64,000 nt of DNA from Symbiodinium sp. CCMP2592 (lineage: Eukaryota; Sar; Dinophyceae; Suessiales; Symbiodiniaceae), in assembly GCA_905221615.1 (NCBI GenBank), contig CAJNDT010003223.1, forward strand, positions 1,371,945-1,435,944, given 5' to 3'. Below are positions 12,131 to 23,283 of the stretch, in pieces; position 1 is the stretch's first letter; each line of letters begins with the position of its first letter. Below the pieces are notes generated by a model. The model was given only the letters and a program-made list of their open reading frames with translations, ran no database searches and was not told the DNA's origin. The position numbers and the translations under genes are program-made.

Positions 12131-12584
12131 AAGACAGAGTCCCTGCATTTGTGTCTGCATCTTGAAGGTGCTGTTAAGCATCAGCTCTGTCCTGAAGCTC
12201 TTGCATCCTTGAGATTCTCTGGGCAAGGGGCGAAGCAAGAAAATTGCCTGTGCAGAGAAAGCAGTGAACCGCAACAGGCTGAGTATGGCTTTTTCGTGCT
12301 ATTAGCACGGGCAATGTCACCGACAATGTTGCAAAAAAGACTACAAGCATCCCGCTCCACGAGAAGAATCAGCTCTCGGTAAGTTGGAAGATGCCATAAA
12401 ACACACTTCATCCGTCCACCCCGAAATTGAGCGGCAAACAACACCACGCAGTCGGCAACGGCCTCAGGAGATGTATGGACAAAAACGACGAAGTGGATTG
12501 CACAACATCTACCCAGCAGTGGTGTGTTGAAGACAGTGCGGCCTCAACTCCGCATTGCGATGCACGAGCGATTCGCTTGCTGAC

Positions 12585-12699
12585 CTGGCAGGGGAATGAG
12601 ATTCAGAAGCTATCTGCTCAGAGGTCGGCATGCTGTGCGAGACCTTCTTGAGAATGTCAGAGCTCCCTTTTTCTTGTTCCACCTCTTCGATTTGCAAAC
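12585..12699 (-). CDS. Internal exon with both splice sites, unknown gene
   Basis: Acceptor GCAGTGGCAG|GTTTGC and donor CCTGCCAG|GTCAGC bracket a frame reading LQIEEVEQEKGSSDILKKVS and HSMPTSEQIASESHSPA. It is charged and Ser-rich, like a linker. Another minus-strand frame at 12181-12420 (YRELILLVERDACSLFCNIV) may be a later exon. No family recognised. Confidence 0.5.
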
Positions 12700-12946
12700 C
12701 TGCCACTGCAAGGCCACAGGAACGGACGCAAAAAGGCTGCACTACTCACGTCATCAGGAGGCACAGCTTAGGCCGGAACGTTCCTTGTTCACGACCTTGA
12801 TTTTGCCAATGTCCTCCACAGGGGATGGCCCCTTGTTGCTTGTCCCAACAACCGACATCCAACAACATCAGTCACATTCTGCCGCTCGGGTCCCGCAAGG
12901 CTTTGGTGCCACCGTCACCTTATCTAGGCCAAGCGAGACGATATGT

Positions 12947-13055
12947 GAGCGGTTGTCAAAATGATGGTCCCCTTCTTGGGTACCCTATATAGTAGGTGCC
13001 ATCTTACATATTATATTACGGACCCAGGAAGGGAGCATAATTTAGACAACCTCCC
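12947..13055. mobile_element. Family C inverted-repeat element, copy C1
   Basis: Ends GAGCGGTTGTCAAAATGATGG and ATTTAGACAACCTCCC, flanked by ATGT on both sides (12943-12946 and 13056-13059). Core: GGTCCCCTTCTTGGGTACCC ... ACCCAGGAAGGGAGC. Confidence 0.85.
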
Positions 13056-13059
13056 ATGT

Positions 13060-13530
13060 TCTCACCAGAGACGGAGAAAGACCAGGAATATGTTGGATTC
13101 TCGCTAAGGGATTTAATTGAAGTTACCATAATAAAGCATCAACCTTATGTTCTATAGGTCCTTCTTATGGTAACTTAGATTAAATTCCTTGACAAGAACC
13201 CAGAATGCTGAGCCAGCTGGCCGGCTGCATCGGCCCCTCTTGCCAAAAAGCGAAGAGCTGCACACTGCCGCCTTCGCACAAGTTGAGTCTTGTAATAAGG
13301 TACCATAACCCAGAATTAACCCGAAAGCCGGGTCCATCAGGGTCTACAGTATAAGGCGCAATAACCCGTAGAAAAACCCGAAAGCCTAACCCCTACACCA
13401 TATTGGTACCCTTTTTGGGAACCCGTTAAAAGCTGGGATCTCTCCCCCCCGGACCCAGGGCAGTGCCCTTCCATTTCTCTAAACCCCTGGACCCCATACT
13501 CTATTGAGCACGAGAAAATGCCAGAACGGA
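13060..13530. other. No gene recognised
   Basis: Contains an imperfect inverted repeat (GTTACCATAATAAAG at 13123 and TATGGTAACTTAGATTAAAT at 13167) but no coding frame that I can support. Confidence 0.4.
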
Positions 13531-13535
13531 TCTAT

Positions 13536-13723
13536 GGGAGTTTCCGAAGGACCCTCATATGGCACCCTAAGTAGGACCGTATTACAAGGACCCCAAACTA
13601 AGGCAGCCCTTATTTTCGGAAACTCTAAAAACCCTAAAGCCTTTATAGAACCCTTATAGATCCCGTTAAGGAACCCTATATAAGGATCCCTTTAAAGGTA
13701 CCCCCTAATTTTCGGAAACTCCC
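13536..13723. mobile_element. Family B element, copy B2, with two right ends
   Basis: Left end GGGAGTTTCCGAAGG. A first right end (TTTTCGGAAACTC) closes at about 13625, and a second (ATTTTCGGAAACTCCC) at 13723. The extra 100 bp suggests one copy inserted into or recombined with another. Confidence 0.75.
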
Positions 13724-13804
13724 ATAGAGTCTCTGCTGAAGCCGAAGCTTCAGAGCCGGAGCACCCCACGGAGACGAAACGGCGCGGCTTGGCTTCGGGT
13801 CTAC

Positions 13805-13950
13805 TTGGAGGTTCATGGGTAGTTATAAGGGTTCCCAGGGTCCCTTTAAAGGGATCTATAGGGGGATTCTATAAGGGTATGGGGTTTAGGGCTTACTTGG
13901 AGGTTCATGGGTAGTTATAATTATAAGTGGGGTTATAAATCTCAAGCAGG
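13805..13950. mobile_element. Two family A left ends without right ends
   Basis: CTTGGAGGTTCATGGGTAGTT occurs at about 13806 and again at about 13893 in the same orientation. No CCATGAACCTCCAAG follows, so both are truncated or one has inserted in the other and lost its end. Confidence 0.7.
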
Positions 13951-14058
13951 GCCGACTCCTGACAAGCAGATGTTGGACGGACTTTGTGGCTCCTGGTCAA
14001 CTTTCAATACCCTAAACCCTAAACCCGCTAAACCCTAAAATGTGAACCTCCGCCACAC

Positions 14059-14180
14059 CTCCAAGGCTCGGCTGCATAGATGACGAGAACATCATCCACC
14101 GGCAGGAGTCTGACCTCGAAGCCATATTTAAGGAAGATATGCATATCATGCGCATGAAGACTTGCTGTTTTCCGTCTCGA
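14059..14180 (-). CDS. Exon of unknown gene
   Basis: Reads SLHAHDMHIFLKYGFEVRLL then PVDDVLVIYAAEPW up to a donor (CCTTGGAG|GTGTGG, exon end 14059). The alternation of hydrophobic and charged residues looks like a folded alpha/beta domain. Possible acceptor CGGAAAACAG at about 14180. No family recognised. Confidence 0.45.
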
Positions 14181-14493
14181 ACAGGCACAAAACCATGCAC
14201 AAAACCATGCAGTGGCAGTGCAACGTAGTAGCTCGGGCAGGTTTCCGCGATAAGGGAGCTCAGATGCTATCGAATTCAGGCTCCAAAGGAGTGGATTACA
14301 GTTGTTCATTAGCATTATCCGTAGTATTGCTTGTATTTTCATCAGTATTATTATTACTACCACTGCATCAGAAAAATTTCCACGACCAGAAGCAGCAGGA
14401 TTAAGATCCAGAAGGCGCTCCGAAAACCCATTGCAGAACGGAAGAAGCGCTCGAAGGTTCAATCCATCGGCGGATCACAAACCGGAACCAGGT

Positions 14494-14605
14494 TTAAAGT
14501 TTAGGGTTTAGGGCTTTAGGGCTTTAGGGTTAAGGGCTTTAGGGTTTTAGGGCTTAGGGCTTTAGGGTTTAGGGTTTCGGGCTTTAGGGTTTTAGGGTTC
14601 AGGGC
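14494..14605. repeat. Telomere-like TTTAGGG tract
   Basis: GGGTTTAGGGCTTTAGGGC variants; followed at 14740-14790 by an AATCATAATCAT triplet tract. Confidence 0.75.
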
Positions 14606-14799
14606 TGACTGCAGACTGTGACTGGACCTCTCTTCAATGTCACGGGCCTCATGGGCCTCGTACTCATTGACGGATGTGTCCGGCCATCTGACCTTGACCT
14701 TTGACGCATCCTGCGCAGGCTTTTGACATGGAGCATATAAATCATCGTAATCATAATCATAATCATAATAATAATCGTCATCATCATCATAGAGTGTAG

Positions 14800-15560
14800 G
14801 TGGGCGTGAGGGCCTGCTTTGTTCGCTCAAATAACAAGCGTGTTCTACGTTTTGGGGTGCTTGTCGAAAAGCTTTCGCTCAGATGATTATTCAAGCCACC
14901 ATTCTGTAACAATAACAAGAAGAATAAAACAACAATAAGATCAGCAATCACATTAATTAACCAAGAAGACCACTACGATTAATAGTAATAGTAACAAATG
15001 ATTACTACTAATGGTCATAGTAAAAGCAATACCACTAGTAATGGCAATAGTAATTTTGTATCGGCACGCGGAAGAGAGGTTGAGCTCTGCTAACAAGGCT
15101 TCCGATGTTGGTCTGATGTTGGTCGTTTCCTAAGCTTCATGAGCACAATCGGACATGGTGCAAACGATGGTGATAGTGGGTGATGGTGATGACAACGATG
15201 GACATGATTTTGATGATAAGAAGAAAAGAAAGATGATAGTGAATAGCACACCACGCGTATTAGCACTGCCGTGTGTAAAAACAGGCCTAGGAATACGACA
15301 GCTAATGAACAAAACGCTGTTTCTTCAGTAGTGCTGGCTGGTACCAGTAAGTTATCATTGCAACACTATGCTATTCCATATCGTACAGCAGCATTGAAAT
15401 CATTGTCTTCGTTCGCGTCACCAACATCATCGCGACTACAGCTTGCACTGTGGCTGCCAACCCAAATCAGAAATCTGTATTTATGGCTGAAGTGATGATT
15501 GTTGTCCTCTGTAGCTGTTTTAGCTGTGCTTTCGTCACCGTACCTGTCAGTCAGCACCAT
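14800..15560. other. No gene recognised; AT-rich with short triplet repeats
   Basis: AATAGTAAT-type and GATGGTGAT-type triplets at 14885-15055 and 15155-15235. A 74-codon plus-strand frame (15271-15495) lacks features. I cannot support a gene. Confidence 0.4.
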
Positions 15561-15632
15561 TGCTACAGACGCATCTCATAAAATGGGGGCCGATGCTTTG
15601 ATCAAGGCTATCAGCATTTGAACTGATTCATT

Positions 15633-15908
15633 TCAACGGCTGTCACTCATCTCATGTCCGTCAAGACTCCTCCTCTGGCACCTTCTCATCCACAGTCGCT
15701 TCGGTCCACCTACCACGAGAGCTTCAGAAAATACGTTAAATACCCTATTTGCGGTTCTGCGTATGAGCCCATCACTTCCTGAAACCTCCAAATCGGTGAT
15801 GTGCCAACCATCAAGACACAGCCAGCCATGCTGCGTCAGGGCCACATCACATCTGTGGGCCGGCCTCCCGTCATGAAGAACTTCGACTTTCGATCCAGCC
15901 TTGCCGAA
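15633..15908 (-). CDS. Probable last exon, unknown function
   Basis: Acceptor candidate GACTTTCTCAG near 15918. The frame reads LAFGKAGSKVEVLHDGRPAH, then TQHGWLCLDGWHITDLEVSG, then a basic stretch (RRTANRVFNVFSEALVV ... RLWMRRCQRRSLDGHEMSD) and a stop at 15633. It looks like a folded beta-rich domain with a basic tail. No family recognised. A separate minus-strand frame at 15930-16217 (VPSMRELITQCLEANHQQQQ) may be an upstream exon, with a donor-like GACGCAG|GTTCTC. Confidence 0.5.
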   Translation of the reverse strand, partial: FGKAGSKVEVLHDGRPAHRCDVALTQHGWLCLDGWHITDLEVSGSDGLIRRTANRVFNVFSEALVVGGPKRLWMRRCQRRSLDGHEMSDSR

Positions 15909-16541
15909 TGCAAGATCTGAGAAAGTCAGTCATACAAGCGCGGAAAGCCAATATGAAGAAGGATCGAAGACCAAGCTTTCAGCTTTGTAGGCGGTGGCTT
16001 CCCTCTGTGCTTCCTGGCAGGCTGACGTATGACAGTGCGCAAGGCAGATTCGAGGACGCGTTTCAAGGACAGCCGAGTCCTTGCGATGGCTACGCAAGAT
16101 GAGAACCTGCGTCAGCTTTCGTTGTTGCTGTTGGTGGTTTGCTTCCAGGCACTGAGTTATCAGCTCACGCATAGATGGAACTTTGAAGACCAGAGTAAGA
16201 CAAGTATGACGTATCATTTTATGTGTCGTATTATGTCATAGAACATTTTAGATAATACATCATATGATATACGATATAGTAGATCGTGTAATATCTCTTG
16301 AAGATATAGTACATTATTATATGCACTTACATAATTCAGTCACAAACATCCCTACTTGGAAGGAACCTCAAACCAGTGAGGAAGGGAAGTTGAGCACCTG
16401 GTGCCTTTTGAAAGCCTAGGCTCACTGGTCTAAGGACAGGACTCTAGGGTTTAACGTATATTGCTTTTCTTATTAGCTAGTACTGCTTTTTAATGTTCAT
16501 ATTCTGGTTTAGTATTATTGCCTTTATTGAAGGTCCAGGCT

Positions 16542-16681
16542 TTATTGCTTATGGTTTGGTGGCTTACGGCGGTTGAGAGGGATTCTCTGCTGTGCCTTGA
16601 ACTCCTCCTCCTCGGGCAGAATCTCCCCAGGCCTGCGCGGCATCCGGGAACGAATACGACATTGCAAGTATCCGGTGCGAT
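16542..16681 (-). CDS. Probable last exon, short basic/acidic protein end
   Basis: Strong acceptor ATGTAGTTTCAG|ATCGCACC (exon from 16681). It reads DRTGYLQCRIRSRMPRRPGE then ILPEEEEFKAQQRIPLNRRK and stops at 16542. The 40-base upstream sequence is a CATACATG microsatellite, consistent with an intron. No family recognised. Confidence 0.55.
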
Positions 16682-17079
16682 CTGAAACTACATACATATG
16701 CATGTATGTGCATACATGTATGCATGCGAAGATACATATACACATTATTTGGCAATTTAGTCATTCATTTATCTATAGCTGTTTTGTATCTTATTTGTTT
16801 GAGTTTGTTTATATGCATAGTTTAATCCTATCTATGTTCACATGCAAAGGGGTCTCTGTTGGTCTTGATATGTCTTTAGGGTATACACAGAAAGTGACAG
16901 ACAGACAGAAAGAGAAGAAAGATAAAGAGAGAGACAGCGAGACAAAGAAACATTTACCTATTGATGTGTTCGTTCATTTATTTGTCGAAGGTTATGTGGA
17001 CATCGAAAGAACCAGCGAGCGAGCGAGAACCTATGCTGCAACTCGAAGATCGTCACTCTCAAAGCCTGAACCGGCTCAC

Positions 17080-17500
17080 TCAAAGCGCCTCCGCTGAATC
17101 ACGTGCGGGATGCTTTGCCGAGCCTGTAATTGCAGGGGCGTTATCAACAACATGCATGCCAACAAGACTGCTTGTGCCATCCAACATTTCAGAGTTGCTG
17201 TGGCCGGCACTATGCGCAGCCGGAGACTGCACTGCCTGTCCTGAACAGGATGGAGCAGAGCTTCCTAAGCCTTGGAACAGATACAGGCTCGAAAGAGCTA
17301 CCGACATGGATTTCTCGGCGAGGAGGATTCAGAGTTTGGAGTGCTTGGATGAGGCTTGGGTGTTCTGATGTCTTGGGGCTTATGATGGTTAGAAGTTCAC
17401 GCTTCAGCTTGCAGGCCAGAGCCCCAGCTGGATGCCCACATTCTCGATGTCAACACGTGACGTGCTGGCCGAAAAAGCTCGATGCTAGATTGTGATTGCC
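17080..17500 (+). CDS. Low-confidence ORF region
   Basis: Two overlapping plus-strand frames (16961-17368 and 17130-17495) and one minus-strand frame (17080-17307, Ser/Ala-rich) are open. None has splice signals or a domain that decides between them. Confidence 0.25.
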
Positions 17501-18119
17501 CGGCTGAACACAGAAGTTTGATTCTAAGACTTAAGCGTGCCTCCCGAAGTATCTCGGCGTTGTTCGCGTGAGCCTTCTGGAGGTCCTGGCACGGGATTGA
17601 CGGAAATAAATCAAAAATCATAAACTCAGGCTTACGACTGCTCCATTTAAGTAAATGGAGCACCTCTAGCATTGCGGCCGCACAGCTGCGTTCCTTGGTG
17701 TGGAAACCTAAACTGTAAACCTCAAGTTGTCAAATGCGGGGAACGCTGAGCTGGGGATTCTGCCCACCGAGCGCCCGTGCACATCACCTGAGAAAGATCT
17801 TCCGATTCTCTCGTGCCAGTAAGGGGCTATCATGATTGCTGACATTGACCTCAGCGTTCGGGCTACATCGTGCTTTGCTTTTGCTGTTTTTCGTCTTGAA
17901 ACCAGATAAGAAAGCAGTGAGCAGCATACGATCGGAAACTCTTTTGTTCGACTACTGCTGCTCTATCATTACTCGTTGCTGCATTTGCTACTGACCGAAA
18001 TGTTCCCTGGTTTGGGGTATAATCTCGTGTTCGGCTTGTACCGTTGTCAGTGCATACGACACCAAACAAGCTCGCAATTTGTGCCCTATGCGAGATGCTC
18101 GACTGCTTTACAAAGGATA

Positions 18120-18335
18120 TGCTGCCCTACTTCTACTACTACTACTACTACTACCACTACTACTACCTGCTGCTGTTAGCTGCTAGTACTGCTACGACTG
18201 CTACTACCAGCACAACCGCTACCTGTCACTACCACCACCACCACCACCACCGCCACCACCACTAGTGACACTGCTCCTGCTGCTGATACTGCTGCTACTA
18301 CCTTACTATTGCTACTCTGCAACTTCTGCTAGCGA
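18120..18335. repeat. Trinucleotide block (CTA)n/(CAC)n/(TGC)n
   Basis: TACTACTAC, CACCACCAC and TGCTGCTACT runs. Between 17500 and 18720 I see no gene that I can support. Confidence 0.8.
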
Positions 18336-18723
18336 ATTAAACTGCTAGCCTTAGTTAGTGTTGTTACTACTCCTGCCGGACTACGACGCTGCCTGTGTGC
18401 CATGCCACTATGCAGTACAATGACAGTGGCAAGCACAGCGTGTGCGACCCGTGCACAAGTGGAGTTCTCATTCGTGGTGTTGCTTTTGGTGTTCTGAGTA
18501 TGTCGAGGCCGTGACCATGCAGTTAAGAACGGCCACAGCAGTACCGCTGGCTTTGGACACCACCTGAAAACATCTGCAGGTTCAAAGCAGCCCTTACAGC
18601 TAGGCGACCGCCCCCGCCTTGTCAATGAGAGATGAATGGGTGTGGAGGAAATCACCATGATCACTCTCCTGATGCAGCGATGACGATTCACAAGAACTCT
18701 CCCAGCCCTTTGAGCTCTCAACT

Positions 18724-18817
18724 GGAGGGTTCCGAAAATTAGGGGTACCTTATTTTGGGGTCCTTATACTTAGGATCTAGGGTGCTATATGAGGGTCCCC
18801 TATTTGCCGAAATTCCC
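18724..18817. mobile_element. Family B element, copy B3
   Basis: Ends GGAGGGTTCCGAAAATTAGG and TTTGCCGAAATTCCC; diverged from other copies but with the same core (GGGGTACCTTATTTTGGGGT ... GGGTCCCC). Confidence 0.75.
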
Positions 18818-18894
18818 AGCTGACCTTGAAGTATCGTCGGTAGCTTCCCCAGTCATGGCCATCCTCGCCTGGGACTAGGGTTGAGGGTTTAGGG

Positions 18895-19047
18895 CTGATG
18901 ATATCAATCCTGCATTACCTTAAGGACCCTAAACTATGGGAACTATGGTATAGTCCTTCTTAGTCCTTATTATGGGACTATGGGAACTATGGTCTAGTCG
19001 TTACCCCCAGTACTATGGGCAATGCAGGATTTATGTCATCAACCGTA
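18895..19047. mobile_element. Family E inverted-repeat element, copy E1
   Basis: Ends CTGATGATATCAATCCTGCA and GCAATGCAGGATTTATGTCATCAACCG. Interior CTAAACTATGGGAACTATGG is partly duplicated. An open plus-strand frame follows directly (SQICGHLSYKVHPMAQGKGS to about 19249, before CTGCAG|GTAGGT), so the element may be an intron. Confidence 0.75.
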
Positions 19048-19052
19048 CTAAG

Positions 19053-19250
19053 GGCTCTCAGATCTGCGGACACCTGTCATACAAGGTGCACCCAATGGCC
19101 CAAGGCAAGGGCTCAGTTCGATGGCGGAGAGCCGTCCGAAGTCGAAAACCTGGGCTGGCGAAAGAATATGCAACACACGATGGTACCATCATGAATCCTC
19201 GGCGATCACCGCGTCGGAAGCTGCTGAGCCAGCTGCGTGCTCCTCCTGCA
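19053..19250 (+). CDS. Possible exon following element E1
   Basis: Reads from QICGHLSYKVHPMAQ through a basic stretch (RWRRAVRSRKPGLAKEYATH and RRSPRRKLLSQLRAPPA) and ends at a canonical donor, CTGCAG|GTAGGT. No family recognised. Confidence 0.4.
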
Positions 19251-19338
19251 GGTAGGTACATGCATATCTCTGTTCAATCACGCCTGTATCATATTCGTCA
19301 TTTCTCAAAATCCCGAAACTCAACACCCGTGGATGCAG

Positions 19339-19555
19339 ACCCTAAAGCCTAAACCCCAAAACCCTAACACCCTAAAACCCTGAACCCTAAGCCCTAAAAC
19401 CCTAAACCCTAACCCTAAAACCCTTCACCCGAATACCCTAATACCCCAAAACCCTAACACCCTAAAACCCTAAACCCTAAACCCCCAAACCTTGAAACCC
19501 TAAAACCCCCTAAACATACCCTAAGCCCTAAAGCCCCGAACCCTAAAACCCAAGT
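19339..19555. repeat. Telomere-like CCCTAAA tract
   Basis: Long run of CCCTAAACCCTAA, CCCCAAAACCC and CCCTGAACC variants. Confidence 0.85.
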
Positions 19556-19656
19556 GGGTAGTTGTCAAAATTATGGTCCCTTTTTGGGTATCCTAAATAC
19601 TAGGTGCCGTATTATATGAGGGACCCAAAAAGGGACCGTAGTTTTGACAACCACCC
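19556..19656. mobile_element. Family C element, copy C2
   Basis: Ends GGGTAGTTGTCAAAATTATG and GTTTTGACAACCACCC with AAGT duplicated on both sides (19552-19555 and 19657-19660). Confidence 0.9.
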
Positions 19657-19740
19657 AAGTATGTCAGCCCTGCTCGGGCTCGCCTTCCACATGCGGCTCA
19701 TCAAGGCAAGCTGCGCACGGGCTCGGCCTAGGCAGGCTTA

Positions 19741-19950
19741 CTTGGAGGGTCTTTAGAAAACTTAGTAAGTAGGGGCTCCTTTAAGGGTTCCTTTAAGGGC
19801 TCGATAGGGGTACTATAGGGTTTAGGGTTCAGGGACTTAGTAAGTAGGTAATAAGTAGACTTATAAGTACCCTAAAAGGGACCCTAATTAGGGTTATGGT
19901 ACTTATAAGTCCCTAAAATAAGCAGTTACTAAGTCCCCCGACCCTCCAAG
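19741..19950. mobile_element. Family G inverted-repeat element, copy G1 (TA target)
   Basis: Ends CTTGGAGGGTC and GACCCTCCAAG between TA dinucleotides. The interior is a long imperfect palindrome around ACTTAGTAAGTAG / CTACTTATTAC. It shares CTTGGAGG and the TA target with family A, so the two are related. Confidence 0.85.
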
Positions 19951-19972
19951 TAGAAAGAAGAATGAGACGAGG

Positions 19973-20105
19973 CCAGGGTTAGGGTTTGGGGCTTTTGGGG
20001 TTTTGGAGTTTAGGATGGGTTTAGGGGTTTAGGGGTTTGGGGTCTAGGGGTTTAGGGCAATTAGGGTTTTGGGGTTTTTGGCTTGGGGTTTAGGGGTTTA
20101 GGGGA
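19973..20105. repeat. Telomere-like TTTAGGGG tract
   Basis: GGGTTTAGGGGTTTAGGGG units. From here to 20700 there is only a short CCCTAAACCCTAAA block (20591-20612) and no gene that I can support. Confidence 0.8.
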
Positions 20106-20723
20106 AAATACAACCACCATCATGACCAGCATCATCTTCTTTTGGATGAGGAAGGTCGGAAACAAAGAACACGAAAGATGGCGTGAAGACCGCAGCTTTA
20201 CTACAAGGGTTCGACAAGCACATTCACACTGAACATGCGAATTAGAACAAGTTGTCTATGATGCCTCTATCACCATTTGGCCATGGCTCCACACATTACA
20301 AGAGAAATACCGTAATTCTACCTATGCCAACAGACGCTAGCAGTAATTCTGAGATTGACGACCGAATATACAACAAGCTGTTGCCGCAAAAGGTAAAATT
20401 TCCGAGATTAGTACAACCACTACTGTAAAGTCGAGTTCAGGCAGACTGCTGGAAGCATAACCAAAGGCTGCAGTCATGGTGAACACAAAATCTTTCAACC
20501 AACAGCAGCTTTGACAAGATGAAGAGGCCACGAAGGAGAAAGGGCAGGGAAGATTGGCAAACATCCGTTGACTCGCCGAGCTCCCCCGGTCCCCTAAACC
20601 CTAAACCCTAAAGGGCTTGAGGCAGATGCTCATCCTCTCGCCGATGATCGCAACCATGTCGAAGCCAGGCCGGACGTTGCTCAGCTCGACCTGCAAGCTT
20701 GCTTTCCAAGTCTTGGCCGTCTA

Positions 20724-20840
20724 CTTGGAGGATCATGGGACTTAGTAAGTAAGGTTATAAGTTATAAGTACCTTAATTGGGGTTATAAGTATAGTTACCC
20801 TAATTATAACCCTAGTTACTAAGTCCCATGATCCTTTAAG
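20724..20840. mobile_element. Family G element, copy G2
   Basis: Ends CTTGGAGGATCATGGGACTT and AAGTCCCATGATCCTTTAAG, TA on both sides. Its end sequence is intermediate between A and G. Confidence 0.85.
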
Positions 20841-20887
20841 TAGGGTATAGGGTGTGGCCAGTCCAAGAGAAGCTTTTTGCAAGCTCT

Positions 20888-20978
20888 CTTACCTTGGGTT
20901 AGTAGGGAATGGAGGAATGGAGTACAATTATAACTTCTAGTACTACCATTCTTCCATTCCCTACTAACCAAAGGTAAG
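20888..20978. mobile_element. Family D inverted-repeat element, copy D1
   Basis: Ends CTTACCTTGGGTTAGTAGGG and CCCTACTAACCAAAGGTAAG; core GAATGGAGGAATGGAGTACA and ACCATTCTTCCATTC. No clear target duplication. Confidence 0.9.
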
Positions 20979-21083
20979 TACTGACATTCCAAGATCCGCC
21001 TCCATTTGCTGCCTCGCCTGGACAGGAAGTACCCAGACGTGGCCTCACAGCTTGGAGCACAGGCGCTTCATGGCCATGCTACC

Positions 21084-21200
21084 CTAAAGCCTCAATCCCC
21101 CTAAACCCTAAACCACTGAACCCTAAATTCCCCCAAACCCCAAACCCTAAACGAATCCCCGTGAAACCAAAACCACTAAACCCTCAAACCTAAACCGTGG
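21084..21200. repeat. Telomere-like CCCTAAA tract
   Basis: Degenerate CCCTAAAGCC, CCCTAAACCACTGAACCC and similar units. Confidence 0.75.
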
Positions 21201-21282
21201 GCACCTAGTCGGTTCTCCTTTTTGAGGACGGCAGGCTGCCAGTCTGCCCGGTCGTTTGCCCTTACCTGTGCCAGAGAGTTTA

Positions 21283-21373
21283 CTTACCTTTGGTTAGTAG
21301 GGAATGGAGGAATGGGGCACAATCCTAACTACTAGTACTACCATTCTTCCATTCCCTACTAACCAAAGGTAAG
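21283..21373. mobile_element. Family D element, copy D2, with TTTA duplication
   Basis: Ends CTTACCTTTGGTTAGTAGGG and CCCTACTAACCAAAGGTAAG, flanked by TTTA on each side (21279-21282 and 21374-21377). Confidence 0.95.
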
Positions 21374-21412
21374 TTTAGGGTTTAGAGGGCTCAGGGTTTA
21401 GGGCTTATATGT

Positions 21413-21515
21413 GCAGTTCTCTAAGTTAGGATCCCGTTTTGGGGTCCTCTTTGCAAGGCTGCCGTGGTATTATTTTGGGGACCGAAAAAGGGATCCTAGT
21501 ACAGAGAACTACACG
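21413..21515. mobile_element. Family K inverted-repeat element, copy K1
   Basis: Ends GCAGTTCTCTAAGTTAGGAT and ATCCTAGTACAGAGAACTAC; interior has GTTTTGGGGTCC. One other copy at 45511. Confidence 0.7.
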
Positions 21516-21602
21516 CAAAATGCTGGGAAATCCCGCGCTCCCAAACCCGAGCGCCTCCACCAAGGCTCCTTCGCTCATGGACTCTGCCGCCTCCTGCCAG
21601 TG

Positions 21603-21719
21603 CTTGGAGGTTCAGGGGTAGTTATAAGTAGGGTTATAAGTAGCGTAACTATACTTATAACCCATATTAGGGGACTTATAACTTATAACCCCACTTATAA
21701 CTACCCATGAACCTCCAAG
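21603..21719. mobile_element. Family A element, copy A3
   Basis: Ends CTTGGAGGTTCAGGGGTAGT and ACTACCCATGAACCTCCAAG; flanked by TG rather than TA on both sides. Confidence 0.9.
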
Positions 21720-21926
21720 TGGAAGCCCGGAAGCGCGAGTCGGCAAACAGAGGATTATAAGGGTTGGCAGGTAGTCCCTTTAAGGGATCTATAGGAGTCA
21801 AGGGTAGGGTTTAGGGCTTAGCGCTTGCAGAGAACCATGCCTGGTCAGAAGGGACTCGAGCTGGAACAACCAGCACCTGGAAGCCAATTTCAACCCCGCA
21901 ATAAATCGTTGTATCCGTTGAGCGCA

Positions 21927-22030
21927 CTACGGTTGATGAAATAAATCCTGCATAACCTTGAGGACTCTAAACTGTGGGATTTATGGTATATTCCTTACGG
22001 GTAATGCAGGATTTGTATCATCAACAGAAG
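21927..22030. mobile_element. Family E element, copy E2
   Basis: Ends CTACGGTTGATGAAATAAAT and GGATTTGTATCATCAACAG, with TTGAGGACTCTAAACTGTGG inside. Confidence 0.8.
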
Positions 22031-22194
22031 CACATACAGCATCCAGAGTGGCCTCCTCACTTATCGTCAGATTCTGGAACAAATCTTTGTCCTGTCAGCA
22101 GCCGGTTGATCGTGCCCTTCAACCCTCGCTCCAAGGGAAGGGGTAACACCAGCTGCCGATGCATTCTGAGGCAGTCGTAGCAGCATCGTGGGGC

Positions 22195-22410
22195 TCATGT
22201 CCATGATGATGGGGAGTGATGATGATCATGATGATGACGATGATTGTGTTGATTCCGATGGTGACGATCAAGATGGTGATGTTGGTGATAGCGATGATGA
22301 TGGCGATGATGATGCTGATGATGATGATGATGGTGATGGTGATGATGATGATGATGATGATGGCGATGACGATGATTATGAGGAGGAGGAGGAGGAGGAG
22401 GAGGACGATG
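22195..22410. repeat. (GAT)n trinucleotide array
   Basis: GATGATGAT with GGT and GAG variants. It is open in every forward frame (Asp-, Met- or Ter-free), so predicted Asp-rich or His-rich ORFs here are not evidence of a gene. Confidence 0.9.
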
Positions 22411-22530
22411 ATGATGCCGCTGAAGGTGGACATGGCCATCATCCTGATGACGGAACTTGGCAAAGGGTACGGATGTTGGTGAGGAGCACGATGACAAGGT
22501 GATGATGGCAGCAACACGATCAGTGTGTGC

Positions 22531-22871
22531 TCAAGAGAAGGCGACGGGAGCAGCAGGCAGTTTCGCACAAGCCGTGGCCGCAGAAAGTGAGACGGCAGTC
22601 CGATCGACGAGACTGTGTGGACTTGAGTCAGAGTTGTCGCTACTCATCGGTCCGACGGCATTGGTGTCCACTTCAGGAGTGTCCTCGGCAGCCGGACTTA
22701 AAACTGCTGGCTTGAGCAATGTTAAACCTTGCTTGCCGAGGCTCATGAAGCTGTGGCGACGAGTATCATCAACCATGATCCCTGCACAGACATCCGAATC
22801 ATCCGGAGCCACAAGCGACCATTCAGCCGCAGCCTCCCGACTCCCGGGACTCGAGGAACTTGGTGATCACG
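22531..22871 (-). CDS. Probable last exon, unknown function
   Basis: The minus strand reads SSSPGSREAAAEWSLVAPDD, then CAGIMVDDTRRHSFMSLGKQ, then a Ser/Asp/Ala-rich tail (AEDTPEVDTNAVGPMSSDNS) and a stop at 22531. The composition is typical of a disordered C-terminus. The plus-strand frame across the same bases is longer but has a less protein-like composition. No family recognised. Confidence 0.45.
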
Positions 22872-23199
22872 AACTCTGCTCGCCGGCGCCTTGTCTGGCT
22901 GTCAAGTCAGCCTTTTCCCATGCACTGACGTGGAACATCACTGGAACATGAGAAACAGAAGCTCCTGAGCTTTAGACTCGAGACCAAGGAAGACCACACA
23001 TGACAGCAGTGGCTGCGAGTCTGAGGCAAGAACGCCATTGGAGTGATCGCTTCGACTGTTGCCTGGTCACATCTTACCCTCAACCGCCCCGAAGTCTACC
23101 GTCCACCGTGACAAGGGCTCGGAGTTCTGCTTCAAGCTTTTCGTCGTAGGCGAAACGAGATGCTCCAGATCTTCGAAAGAACCGAGAGTTGGGCAGGAC

Positions 23200-23245
23200 A
23201 TACTCTATATATATATATATATATACTATCATATTTTATATATAT

Positions 23246-23276
<31 letters not shown>

Positions 23277-23283
23277 TATGCGG
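23200..23283. repeat. (TA)n microsatellite
   Basis: TATATA runs broken by CATATATACA. A second TA run lies at 23630-23690. Confidence 0.9.

Noticed and set aside
22188-22568. Asp-rich 104-codon and Ile-rich 149-codon ORFs
   Set aside because: Explained by the GAT array; no non-repeat sequence of coding character is attached.
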